Program-made: the position numbers and the translations under genes
Notes under the pieces: generated by a model
The model's input: only the letters and a program-made list of their open reading frames with translations
Told to the model about the DNA's origin: nothing
Databases searched by the model: none
Shown: piece by piece, positions 10,496 to 20,940 of the stretch
How positions within the stretch are numbered: the stretch's first letter is position 1
Layout: each line of letters starts with the position of its first letter
Assembly: GCA_035048815.1 (NCBI GenBank)
Contig: JAUCBN010000035.1
Location: 10,118,501-10,182,500, forward strand
Origin: Abelmoschus esculentus
Taxonomy: Eukaryota; Streptophyta; Magnoliopsida; Malvales; Malvaceae
DNA length: 64,000 bases
Direction: 5' to 3'

Positions 10496-11872
10496 TTAAA
10501 ACTTCAGAATACCGGCCTCAATCAGTCCTTGAACCTTGTTCCTCAAAGCTCCACAATTCTCTGTTGTGTGGCCTGTGCTCTCCATATGATAGTCACATGT
10601 GGCATTGACATTATATCCTTCAGGGTAAGGAGGATCCTTTGGCTTAGACTGCACCAAAGTCAAAAGTTTCTTCTCAACGAGAATTGGGAGTAACTTGGTG
10701 TAGGTCATAGGAATTGGATGAAGCACCTTTTTAGGTCTTGTATGAGTATGGGGACGGCCCTGAGTTTGATTGGTTGAGTGAGAACTCACCACATAGACAT
10801 GAGAATCTTCCTCTTTCTGAGAAATTGTGCTATAAGGGTCCTTCATCTTTCCCTTCTTAATAGCATACTCGATGCGTTCTCCGGTCATAACCAACTCCGC
10901 AAAACTACTGATAGGATGACTTATCAAGTGATCGTACAACACTCCCTCTAGCGTATCCACAAACATTTGAGAAAGTTCACTTTCGTTGAGCGGAGGTTGT
11001 ACTTGTGCTGCAGCATCACGCCAACGTCGATCGTACTCTCGAAGGCTTTCGTTATGCCCTTGTTCCATCCCTTGTAGCATGAGCCGATTTGGGATCATAT
11101 CGGTTACGTGCTTATACTGGTTTGTGAAAGCTTTGGCCAGATCCTTCCACGACTTAATTTGAGCACGGGTTAACTGATTATACCACCTTGTGGCAGATCC
11201 CACCAAACTATCCTGGAAATAGTGGATTAACAACTTCTCATTGTTAGTAAAGCCCGCCATTTTCCGATAAAACACAGTTATATGTGCGATAGGGCAAGTC
11301 GTCCCATCAAACTTCTCAAAATCTGGGGTCTTGAACTTATAAGGGATCTCTAGACCTGAAACCAGACTAATCTCACTGGCATTCAACCCATACCATTCTT
11401 CTTCATCCTCTTTTATCTGAAGCTTCTCTTCAAACTCGTTCTTGGTTTTCTCTAATTGCTTTGAAAATTCAACCTTTAATTTTTTCAGCTCATCGAAGTC
11501 TGGAATGTCATCCCCCAAACCTTCCATATTAGTGAAAGTCACACCTGGTAGGGCTTGGGTAGAGGCACAAGCTTGAAGAGATGATGTTACTACTCCTTGT
11601 AGAGGTCTAGAAGTGTTAGCAATAAAAACGGGAGGACCCGAGGGGTCTTCAACAGAACATTTCCTTTGTTGGTCTTCCACTTTCCTTAATCCCATCAAGT
11701 GAGCAATTTGTTTCATCATGTCTTGTTGAGACTTGATCATAGAATCTTCTAATTCTTTTTGAGTACGCTCTAATTGCCCCATAAGATTGGCTTCTAACTT
11801 GGCAAAGTCTTCTTCCATTAGCCCTTTTTGGTGTTGGTAAAATGCAAGCGAGAAACCTTCAATTACGGACAT
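10496..11872 (-). CDS. gag: Gag protein of Tat-like retrotransposon
   Basis: Intact 458-residue ORF from an ATG; the only undamaged long ORF of this element. Residues ~18-60 and ~125-160 are charged and heptad-like, probably coiled coils. Residues ~184-340 form the retrotransposon gag (capsid) domain, with FEKFDGTTCP, then SLVGSATRWY, then SLREYDRRWRDAA. The C-terminus has a CDYH...HTTENC cluster (426-440), the zinc-like signature that in autonomous Tat elements lies just before protease. Here the protein stops 18 residues later, at GILKF, so gag ends where the pol fusion would normally continue. Gag would form the particle that packages element RNA; pol would have to come from a relative. 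Confidence 0.85.
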   Translation of the reverse strand: MSVIEGFSLAFYQHQKGLMEEDFAKLEANLMGQLERTQKELEDSMIKSQQDMMKQIAHLMGLRKVEDQQRKCSVEDPSGPPVFIANTSRPLQGVVTSSLQACASTQALPGVTFTNMEGLGDDIPDFDELKKLKVEFSKQLEKTKNEFEEKLQIKEDEEEWYGLNASEISLVSGLEIPYKFKTPDFEKFDGTTCPIAHITVFYRKMAGFTNNEKLLIHYFQDSLVGSATRWYNQLTRAQIKSWKDLAKAFTNQYKHVTDMIPNRLMLQGMEQGHNESLREYDRRWRDAAAQVQPPLNESELSQMFVDTLEGVLYDHLISHPISSFAELVMTGERIEYAIKKGKMKDPYSTISQKEEDSHVYVVSSHSTNQTQGRPHTHTRPKKVLHPIPMTYTKLLPILVEKKLLTLVQSKPKDPPYPEGYNVNATCDYHMESTGHTTENCGALRNKVQGLIEAGILKF

Positions 11873-12894
11873 GAGATCCCATAATTAACCTCCTTGTTTA
11901 ATTAATGCATGATATATTCTATGAGATGCATGAGATGTATGCATGAATGCAAGTAAAGGTGCTGATCCCGCTAGTGATCGCCCTTTGAGCAACTTTCACC
12001 GGTTAAGATCTTAATACCCCTTATTATTTTTTCTTTTTCTTTTCTTTTTCATCTTTTTTTTTCTCTATTTTCTTGCTTCTTTCTCTATTCTCTCGATTTT
12101 CTTTTCTCTCTTTTTTTTTATTTTCATTGTTTTTTCCTCTCTCTTTTTCCTATATTCTAAATTTTCTTTTCTTCTTTTTTTTTTCTTTTCTCTTTCTCTT
12201 TTCAATTTTTTTCTCAACCTTTTCTTTTTCTTAGTTTTATTTTCTCATTATTTTTTTCTCCCTTTTTTATTTCTCTTATCTTTTTCTCTCCTTTTTCCTC
12301 TCTTTCTTTTTTCTTGTTTTGACTCTCTAACTATAGTGAAAGTCTCTGATTGAACAAACCACTTAGTTCAACACCTTCATGAAATGTCGATACAAAAATG
12401 ATAAAGCAAAAATGTAAGCAAGATAGGAGACAAAACAATTCTATTTATCCCATCTAAAAGAACCTAGGTTAACCGCATGGCTCTAATCGGGTAGGTTGAC
12501 TAGATTCTCTAAATGCAGTTTTGGTTCTACGAGGTACCCAAATTGTCCTCGCTGTCCTCTTCTAAGAGTAGCAAGGCCCCCGATCATCACCCATCACAGG
12601 CTCATCTTGACCGAGTTCAATTTAGGGGGACCTTTTCGCTATGCCCATACGGAGGAACAATATCCTCACGAAAGCATAGGATAGTCGAGCCCCGAAGGTA
12701 CTTTGCTAGGCCCATACGGAGAAACAATATCCTCACGAAAGCATAACGTTTTCCCCCCACTTAGAGACGGTTTGAAATATGTTGAAAGCTCGAATTAATA
12801 AACAAATAATAATTTAATTGCCACTTTATTCCACAACTTCCAAAATTAATTAAGCGGTATTTAAAAACAAGGCTTGACTCGTTTGAAAATTTGG
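11873..12894 (-). other. 5' UTR of Tat-like element
   Basis: About 1 kb between PBS and gag. It contains a ~300-base polypyrimidine tract (12026-12330; purine on the sense strand) and a short duplication: GCCCATACGGAG followed by AACAATATCCTCACGAAAG occurs near 12643 and again near 12710. No ORF of note. Confidence 0.7.
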
Positions 12895-12912
12895 TCCCCA
12901 GCGGAGTCGCCA
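12895..12912 (-). promoter_or_regulatory. Primer binding site of Tat-like element
   Basis: Minus strand TGGCGACTCCGCTGGGGA, two bases inside the 5' LTR end. This 18-mer type is characteristic of Tat/Ogre/Retand elements and has been described as tRNA-Arg-primed in Ogre (from memory). It fixes the element orientation as minus. Confidence 0.85.
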
Positions 12913-12914
12913 AC

Positions 12915-15522
12915 TGTAGCGACCCTTATAAAATTCTTAAAAATAATAATAGGTGTGTAGTAAAAAAGGGGAGAAAGGGTCACTAGTGGAATTGAAATTA
13001 GGGTTTGAAAAGTGAAATTTAGGGATTTGGATTTGAAATAAAATTTTGGGGAAATTTAGAAAATTAGGATTTGATAATTAAAAATTAAAAATTAGGTTTT
13101 AAAATTATATACAAAAATTGGGAATTTTGAAATATTAAAAGAAACTTGAAATCTAGGATTCTTAAAAAAAAATAGAAATTGGAAGGTTAAAATTAGGGAT
13201 TTGAGAAAAGAAATTTTAGATTGAAAAGGGAAATTTTAAAATTAGGGATTTTTAAAAAAGGGTGGAGTCGCCACCGGTCACTTTGGGTAGGCCGGACACC
13301 GTAAAAACCAGAGATTCGAAATGATTTGGGTTCGAGAGTCGGTTACGGTTAAAAACGGGTTTAGGGTTTAAAATCGCCCAAAATTGGCACCTTTATAAAT
13401 TACCGCTTAATTAATTTTGAATTTTCCGGATTAAAGTGGCATTTAAATTAATTTTTGTTTAAAGATTCGAATCAATTTTATTTTTACCGTGTCTTTATTC
13501 GGAGGCAACGTACACACCGCGACCAATGCGTTGAAACACGGGCCCGTTACGACCGAATAAAGACGTATTTAATTAAGATTCATTAATTAATGCGGTGTGA
13601 CGAATAATGAAAAAAATGAATCGAATATACAAATAAGTACATAAAATAAAAGCGGAAAATAAAGTGTGAGAAATTAAATTATAACAAATATTTATGCGAA
13701 AAATTAAATACGAGAAATTAAATTGCTGAAAATTAAAAGCGGTAACTAAAGCACGAAAATTTAAATGTTAGATGTTAGATGTGAGAAAATTAAATTGCAA
13801 GAAATTAAAATACGGAAAATTAAATACGGGAAATAAAATGCGATAAATTAAAAGTTAGATGTTAGTTATTTACACTAAACGAGCTATAAATAATATGGAT
13901 CATTCCCCGTTACGGGTCACCGTAAAGCCGATCGAACAAATTAAAATAAATAAAGAATAAATAAATAAATTAAGAACAAATAAATAAAATAAATAAACAT
14001 TAAATAAACATAATAATATTTGTAATAATGTTGATACAAACGTAAAAGAGGGCATGAGTCTATTCGGAAGATGGTATAACAATAACATAGGTAATGAACA
14101 AAATAAGTATGATATGTAATGAACTAACGGTATAATAAAATATGAAAATAAATGAACTTGAAATGGTCAACAACCGAGTAAATGCAAACTTTAATATGCA
14201 CAACAAACAAAGCAAAATAATGGGAATTATAAAAAAGAAAATGGGTTTTGATTTTCAAAGCAAACATATGCACGGCATTTGAGGAGGGAATTAATAAATA
14301 TTTTAATTAAAAAAAAGTAAAAAGGAAATAAAAAGTTAAGGGAGAAAACGTGTGTTCATCTTCAACTTTACATGTTTTCCATGAGAACCAAAAAACACCA
14401 TTCTGCTTTATTTGTTTGTTCAAGAATTGTCACCTGACCACCATTAACCGGCGGTCGGCGGCCAAAACAAAGGCTGATCGGTCTCCTTCTTTTAGATAAA
14501 TAATCCTCTGACCCCGATTTAGAAAACGAAAACATCTTTTCTCTTTAAATCTCAAGAAACCGGGACAAAAACATTTTGATTTACCAAAACCTTGTTTCAA
14601 AACTTTGATCTAGTAAACCCACTTTTCGAAACTGTGGCTTTTCTAAAGCCGGATTAAAATCGAAAGAGAAGACAACCAAGAAGGATTGATGCTCTGAAAA
14701 TTTCATTTGTATTCATATTTAGATAAAAACCCCTCTCTTTTACATTTGATTTCATTCAGGCTTTATAGCCAAATTTTACATGAAATAAATAAAGGAAAAT
14801 GTTGCTGAATTGGCTGTCATTTGTTTGTTTCTGATTCCTATTTTGTTTGCTTGTGTTTAGTGAAGGGATCGTATAAGGGGGGACCATCTCGTGTCCTTGC
14901 TTTGGGCGATTACTGGTGATGTTGAGGTGGCCGATGATATGGCTGGGCGACTGATGATGTGGAGTTGATGTGATCGCCTACGTGGCCGGAGGTAGCCAAT
15001 GACATGATGACCGGGAAGTTGAATGGTTCTTCATCAGAACCTTCTGGAAATTCCAGGAGATGGACGGGTTTTGGGGCAGTCGAAGAGTCGGATGGGGAGA
15101 CGAATGGTTTCCGGGTCATAATCTGAGTCATGGGTAAGAGTTTCCGGTTTAGTGGACCGGTTCAGTTGTTGTGGGTTTGGGTTACCTGGATTTGAGTGTG
15201 TAATTGGGTTTATGTTCTGTTGGGCTCAAATGGGTATTTGGGTAATGATGTGGGCCAGTTTAGGTTGGGCTTGGGCAAATGGTTGTAAATAATATTATAT
15301 GGGCCATGTATTATTTATTTTTGGGGTTAAAAATTTGTAATGGACTTTTTATTATATAATATTTTTTGGTTTTGAATAATAATAATAATATTTTTGTAAT
15401 TTTGGTTCATTTATTTATGTATCTCATATATATAGTTAATATTATAATTTAGGGATATGGTTTAGGGTTTCAGTTTAGGGGTAGGGTTTTGGTTTGAACC
15501 CCGGACAAAAATGGTTATTACA
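12915..15522 (-). repeat. Tat-like element 5' LTR
   Basis: 2608-bp partner of 3433-6129 with the same ends. It differs by scattered, mostly transition-type substitutions (for example GTCACC versus GCCACC near 13270), small indels, and an 88-bp deletion bounded by AAGGA. Confidence 0.9.
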
Positions 15523-16764
15523 TGTGTCATTCACTGTCCAAGACATAAACCAGTTCTTTGGACTGGATGAAGACGACCAACACTTCATCTTTGTCGTATC
15601 TATATTGGGACAAGACCATGACTTCTTACTTCAAGAACTCTACGTTGAAGGAACCATATGGGACGAGGCAAACACCACTATGGACCACACTTCCCTGAAT
15701 CCGGAAGGGAAGATCTGGATGTACTTCATCAAGCAAAACTTGATGCCAACAACTCACACAGCCACTGTCAACTTGGGCCGACTATAATTGTTGCACTCGA
15801 TATTATGGACTAGAAAGATTAATATGGGGAAGATCATTCTCAAATAAGCTTATGCTGCACTCAAGAGGAAGCAAAACCCTCTTCCATTCCCTTACCTCAT
15901 TATAGCCCTCTGTAGAAAAAAGAGAGTGTTCGAAAACGATGAGGACTTAAAGGTGAAGGGACGTCAAGTGATAGATTTGAAGAAGATTCCTAAGTTGATG
16001 GGATAGAGGAAAATGCTCCAGCATCTGCTGAGCCTTCAACCAAGCCAAGAAATACTATAGCAAATTTCATTGCATTACCCGTTACTGTTCAATGAATACA
16101 ACTGCAGCTGACAAACCTCCATAAAAAGTTCATGTCATACATGAGCTATGTCCAAAAAATGGACTTGATCCGCCAGCTGAACCTCCGATATTTGCTGCCA
16201 GATGGTGGATACACTTTTCCTAACTTCCCAACCCACATCTTCGGCCCATTTGAGCCCGAGCAAGTCCTAAAGGAACAAACCCCATCACAACAATAACATA
16301 GCCAGACTACTCCGCCAAGGAATTCACACGACACTACCCACCAAGAGAATGAGCCAATAGCAACTATACCAGCATCTGAACCATCTCCCGCTGCTTCTGC
16401 TACAACATCACACAAGGTCCCAGCCGGTCCATCAGAACTACCATAGGAAAAAGGCAAGGAACCTACCATTGAATCACCAACCTCCGGGCAATGCACAGTT
16501 CAAATCAGCAGTGACGACTTCGATCTCAACTCATCATCACACGAGGAGATACCTCCTACAGATCAATTAGTCACATCCGTCCCGCATCGTAAGATAAAGC
16601 GTACTGCTGGTAGACACGCTTCCTTTAGGCTAGAGGAGGACATGATTCCCATTGCAGTAGCATAAACAGAGCAAGACATCGACCGAGAGCAACCATCACC
16701 ACTAGATAGGCCATGGAAGCGCATCAAGATGACCATCCACAAAACGAGACCCGTTGAAAAGTAA
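15523..16764 (+). pseudogene. Athila env-like / plant transposon protein ORF, 3' half
   Basis: Reads in the frame left at 3432. It begins with INQFFGLDEDD, the expected continuation of the family pattern (an FGL motif after the VRG motif). An open stretch runs to 15787, with stops after that. The later part is rich in Pro, Ser and Thr codons (about 16240-16560), and the tail is charged (PWKRIKMT), ending at TAA 16762-16764. Several in-frame stops make it nonfunctional. Minus-strand ORFs over this stretch (16146-16496, 16563-16808) are antisense shadows. Protein role unknown; env-like only by position. Confidence 0.6.
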
Positions 16765-17680
16765 GCATCTTTTTCTCTTTTCTTTTTCATTTTTGCATAT
16801 AGCTTCATTTTTTACAGCATTGAGGACAATGTTAACCTCAAGTTTAGGGGTAGAAAAGTCTTCTCCCTAGCATTTTCATTTCATTCTATATACATATGAA
16901 TTTGCTATAGCATTAGATTCAATTCAAGATAGCTTTTAGGTTAGAATAGATGATATCCGATGATGAGAATTTTGATGCTTTTAAACTGAATTAGTAAACA
17001 TATTGAGAATAAATTGAACTAAATTAGGACTTGATGCTTTGGAATTTTATTTGACATGATTGTATGTTTTTTATGCTTGAGTGGTAGGAACTTTTTAAAA
17101 AACTTAGAATCTATGCCTTAGTTAGTTTGGAAAGAAAGAAAAACTCCTTTTTACTAGAGTATATAAATAAAACCTAAAAAAAGATGAATAAATGCTTTAG
17201 CATAAAATTGTAGAAGGACGCTCCTCTATGCAAAAGTTAGCTTATGCTCTAAACATAAATAATGCTACAACATTTGAGCGAATGAAAGTTATCACGGGAT
17301 GACTCTACCTACTGGCTCGGGGATGAGATGTTTGCTTCATATACTCATCTAGAGTTAAGGATGGTAGGTGTGATGAGTTGACACCCTTCGAAGCGGTTTA
17401 AAAAAAACTAAGCAAGGGAGTAGATTTTTTTGGAACTAGGGTATAATGAATAAGGAAAACTAGAAATTTTCTAACACTTAAGCATAGGTTAGATACAATC
17501 CAGCATAATATCTTGTCTTAGTTCAAGTTCTTGGAATTCTCAATATTGTGTAGATTGTTATCGCATTTATATTTTGAGGATTGATGTTCTACCTGAACTA
17601 CTGTTAAGGATTGAAAGTAATGTCATAGCATCTTTATATGTCATTGCTTGAGGACAAGCAATATCTTAAGTTTGGGGGGG
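16765..17680 (+). other. 3' non-coding region and PPT of Athila-like element A
   Basis: About 0.9 kb without ORFs. It contains two related purine blocks: GAGGACAATGTTAACC then AAGTTTAGGGG near 16825-16852, and GAGGACAAGCAA then AAGTTTGGGGGGG at 17650-17680. The second directly precedes the LTR start and is the likely PPT; the first looks like an extra internal copy. Confidence 0.65.
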
Positions 17681-19370
17681 TGTTAACACTCTAAAAAACG
17701 TATATTTTCTACCCTTTTACTTAAGGTTTTATTTGGTTTCAAGTTTATTTGGATTATATTTCATTGCATTTAGTTGTATTTCATGTGCATTTGCATTAAG
17801 CTTAGGTTTTTATTTTATTTTCTTTTTATTTTTAAAAGATGCTGCTTTTAAGGGTATTTCGTTGGTGATTCTGTGCAGATGTTGGAGCAAAGTTGAAAGA
17901 ACGGAAGAGATGTTGTAGCATATTTCTCAAGTGTTGGATCAGACTTCAAGGATGCTACAACATTGTGGGCGAAAAAAATAAAACGAAAGAAAGGACACAC
18001 CTACAGCCCACTGTCTTCACACGTTTTCCAGGCCAGTTGTACCCCCTCTACAAACTCTGCAGACGTCGCACCGCCCCTACACCCTACCACAATTTTCTAC
18101 AGATGTTGCACCACCTTTACAGACTTGCAACAGTCTCCTGAAGGCCCTACATTTCTGCCATCTACTAAAGCAAATGTCAGGAGATATTCCCTTGGCACCT
18201 TTAGGGAACCAAACCCTAGAAGCCTCCTATAAATACAGGGCTAAGCCTTCTTCAACAACGATGCGGGATGCGCAGCAAAGAAAAAATCAGTAGCTAAAGA
18301 ACACAAAAAGGAGCAAGCTTTAAGGAAGCATGAGGGAGAAGAAAGAAGAAAGGAGACCACTTTCGGTCATCTTCAACCTCTAGCCAAGCCACCATTGTTG
18401 GAGAGCTTCAAGCAAGGGATTTGCGCGACTTCGGGAGGAGCGACAAGCCAGGAAAAGTGTCACGGCACAAGCGTTTAAGACTTCCTTCCTCTTTACTTTG
18501 TTTACCTCTTTTCTAAGTTGTTGATTATGTATTTCAAAGGACGAAAGTTGAATATTTTTTCATACCTAGTCATGAACTAAACTAGTATGGCTAAGACTTG
18601 TTTTGGATGATTTTTATTTTGTTTTAATGAATGTTTATTGTTTCTGGTTTACTTTATGCTTTGTTCAAGAAAGCTAACACTTTTTCACTCTAAACCTTGG
18701 TTTGTAAGAGTACCGGGAGGTAGCCATAGCTCAAGGGTTTTGGGAAGCTTAGATCTAGGGATAGGCAAAGCTAGACCAACTTGAACAATGAGGTTATTGC
18801 GGGAGCAGAATCCTAACTTGCCTTAGGGATAAGGTAGAGTTTTAACGACTAAAGGGGGTAGCACTTTATCAACATTAGGAGTGTTAAGGTTGAGAACATG
18901 AGGTAATGCCTTAGCATTTTCGAGTGTTAGACCTTCTGACTAGGGATAGTGGAGGCATTTTCAGTAAACTTTGTCGAGCACTAGTAAACCAGGGGAATAG
19001 TAACATCCAGGAGAATAGTGAAGTCATGCCATAGCAAGCCTAACCTGTCTTAAGATTGAATATCTTTTTAGTATTGTTTTTGTGTTGCTTTATTTATTTC
19101 TCCAATATCTGTTTATTTGCTACTGCATTTTCGTGACAACCTTTGTTTTGCTCCAGCATCATCAGTGACATTTTTATTTTGCTAAAGCACTTTTAGTGAC
19201 ACTTGCAGAATTGCTTTAGCATATATCTATACAAAGGATTACTTTATCTTTTGTGTATGTTAACTATTTTTGAATTAATCTACGCAATCCTCATGGGAAT
19301 GATCTCACTCACACACTTTATACTTGTTCGATGTGTATACTTACACACTCTTGCACGCAAATCAATCACA
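17681..19370 (+). repeat. Athila-like element A 3' LTR
   Basis: Starts TGTTAACACTCTAAAAAACG right after the PPT. A second copy of its first ~1.2 kb lies at 33407-34604. The 3' end is placed near the CACTCTTGCACGCAAA...CACA stretch (19355-19370) and is uncertain by tens of bases. It contains a TATA box at 18228-18235. Confidence 0.75.
18228..18235 (+). promoter_or_regulatory. LTR TATA box
   Basis: TATAAATA in the context CCTCCTATAAATACAGGG. The same sequence is kept in the second LTR copy at 33949-33956, supporting a core promoter for element transcription. Confidence 0.65.
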
Positions 19371-20940
19371 TATTTTAATCATCTATCAAATGCAACATTT
19401 AGTCCATGCAAACAAATGTAACAATGTTTATGGCATTCATTAACATCTAATTTGACATGGCAACAAACAAATTTTTGCAAACAATTAATCCTATTTCCCA
19501 TGATTTAACCAAGAAATTAATTATTCAATTTTCATGGCTATTTAAACATAAAAAGGGCTGGTTGAGACCCAGGTCCCAATCCTAAGTTAATTAAACTCAC
19601 AAAAGCTTCATGTTATCAAGGATTGAGAATGACGATTCCTTTGTTCTTCCTTATTACAAGTTGTAATCCTTTGTCCTCCTCACTGTCAACTTAATTTTAA
19701 TCTTCTAACATCTCAAATAAGAATAAGAGAATGCCATTAGAATTCATTTTAAGCAAAACAAATTGCAATCTAAGTGTAAGACAGCTTCTACCCGATTAAG
19801 GACAACTTGACTATCCTGCACTAAAACTATCATATCTCTTAGCATACTTATCTAAATTGTGCATACCTTATTCCCTTAGAAAGATAACAAGACCCTCTAT
19901 ATAACCATTTTAGGCTTGCAATCTAAATCTTAACTGTTTGGTACCAGCTTTTAGTTAATGGAAGGGAAGTCCTAATTCAGGATATCCTGAACCATTTATA
20001 TTGATTTTCTTATGTATTTTATTTCTCAAATCCAATTGAGATGTCGTTTTTTTCAATTAAATTAGACTCATAATCTAAGCTCCTAACAATCTAAACCAAC
20101 ACAACTAGAATATTACCTAGCTTCCAAATCTGTCCAAATGCACAATGTAGCTTCTTTCCAAGCTTAATTTGCTCCTATAACTCTTTTGATAACCAAGAAT
20201 CACTTCTATCTATTTAATTTACGGACTAGATGAAGGAAAAATTTGAGGAGATGGCTTACTCATTTTATTAAGCTTTTTGACAATAGAGAAATGCCCAAGG
20301 AAGAAGATGATTTTTGTCTACTATTTCTCTCCTCTTTGTCTCTCGATGTTAGTCAGCCACCTTTGTTTTATTTTCTCTTTTTTTTTTAATTTTTTATTAA
20401 CTCAATAATCATTAAAATGACTAGTAACTAACAAGTGTCTTCTATTTGGTTTAATTAATGGAAATTGTAAAAGCATATTTTTCATTTACATGCAAGCCTT
20501 GGATCTTTGTTTTTATTTCAATTGCACCCTTATTTTAGCCTTATACTTCTTCTTTAGTTCGATTAAGTCCTAAATATTTTAATTAATATAACATGTGACG
20601 TTTTAATTCTCAATTAATTAATTTATTTATTTCACTTCAAGCTAAGCTTACTCTTAACTTGCTTACAAGAATTAATTCCGAGAAATTCAACTTTAATTTC
20701 ATGTTACCAGCTCTTAATCTTTCAATTGATTAATTCAATACTTGTTTAATTAATGTCTTAATTAGGATTATTTCTAGGCCCGGTTTAGGGAACTATAATT
20801 ACTAATTTTATCTGGAGTGAAAACTCGTTTTAATTTTCGTTTCATCTCAAAATAACGAGCTTTAATGTTATAAAAAAACATTATGTTAGTATATGTGTTA
20901 ATTTGTATTTATTTTATTTTTTCTTAACTTTGTAAATATA
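19371..20940 (-). other. AT-rich LTR-like remnant
   Basis: No coding signal. The minus strand resembles a gypsy LTR (leader-like GAGAGACAAAGAGGAGAG at 20330-20347). Positions 20663-20805 recur at 35870-36005, where they form the terminal part of an LTR starting TGTAAGACCC on the minus strand. Probably old LTR sequence next to which element A inserted. Confidence 0.4.

Larger units (their letters stand above)
3433..15522 (-). mobile_element. Non-autonomous Tat/Ogre-like gypsy element, gag only
   Basis: Complete insertion in minus orientation: 5' LTR 15522-12915, PBS, 5' UTR, gag (11872-10496), a 4.4-kb stretch without pol, PPT, and 3' LTR 6129-3433. The LTRs start TGTAATAACC and end GCTACA on the sense strand. 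The 5-bp flanks are TGTGC (3428-3432) and TGTGT (15523-15527), a target duplication with one mismatch. Tat/Ogre identity rests on the PBS sequence, the gag C-terminal signature, the long purine-rich UTRs and a tandem-repeat 3' UTR. Without protease, RT and integrase it must have been mobilised in trans. The two LTRs are very similar, so the insertion is younger than its Athila host. Confidence 0.85.
15523..19370 (+). mobile_element. Athila-like element A, right part
   Basis: Continuation of the element in 1-3432 after the Tat-like insertion: second half of the env-like ORF, a 3' non-coding region with two AAGTTT(A/G)GGGG blocks, the PPT, and a 3' LTR from 17681. Confidence 0.8.

Noticed and set aside
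16146..16808. Minus-strand ORFs of 116 and 81 aa
   Set aside because: Antisense to the Athila env-like ORF remnant, with no domain signal.
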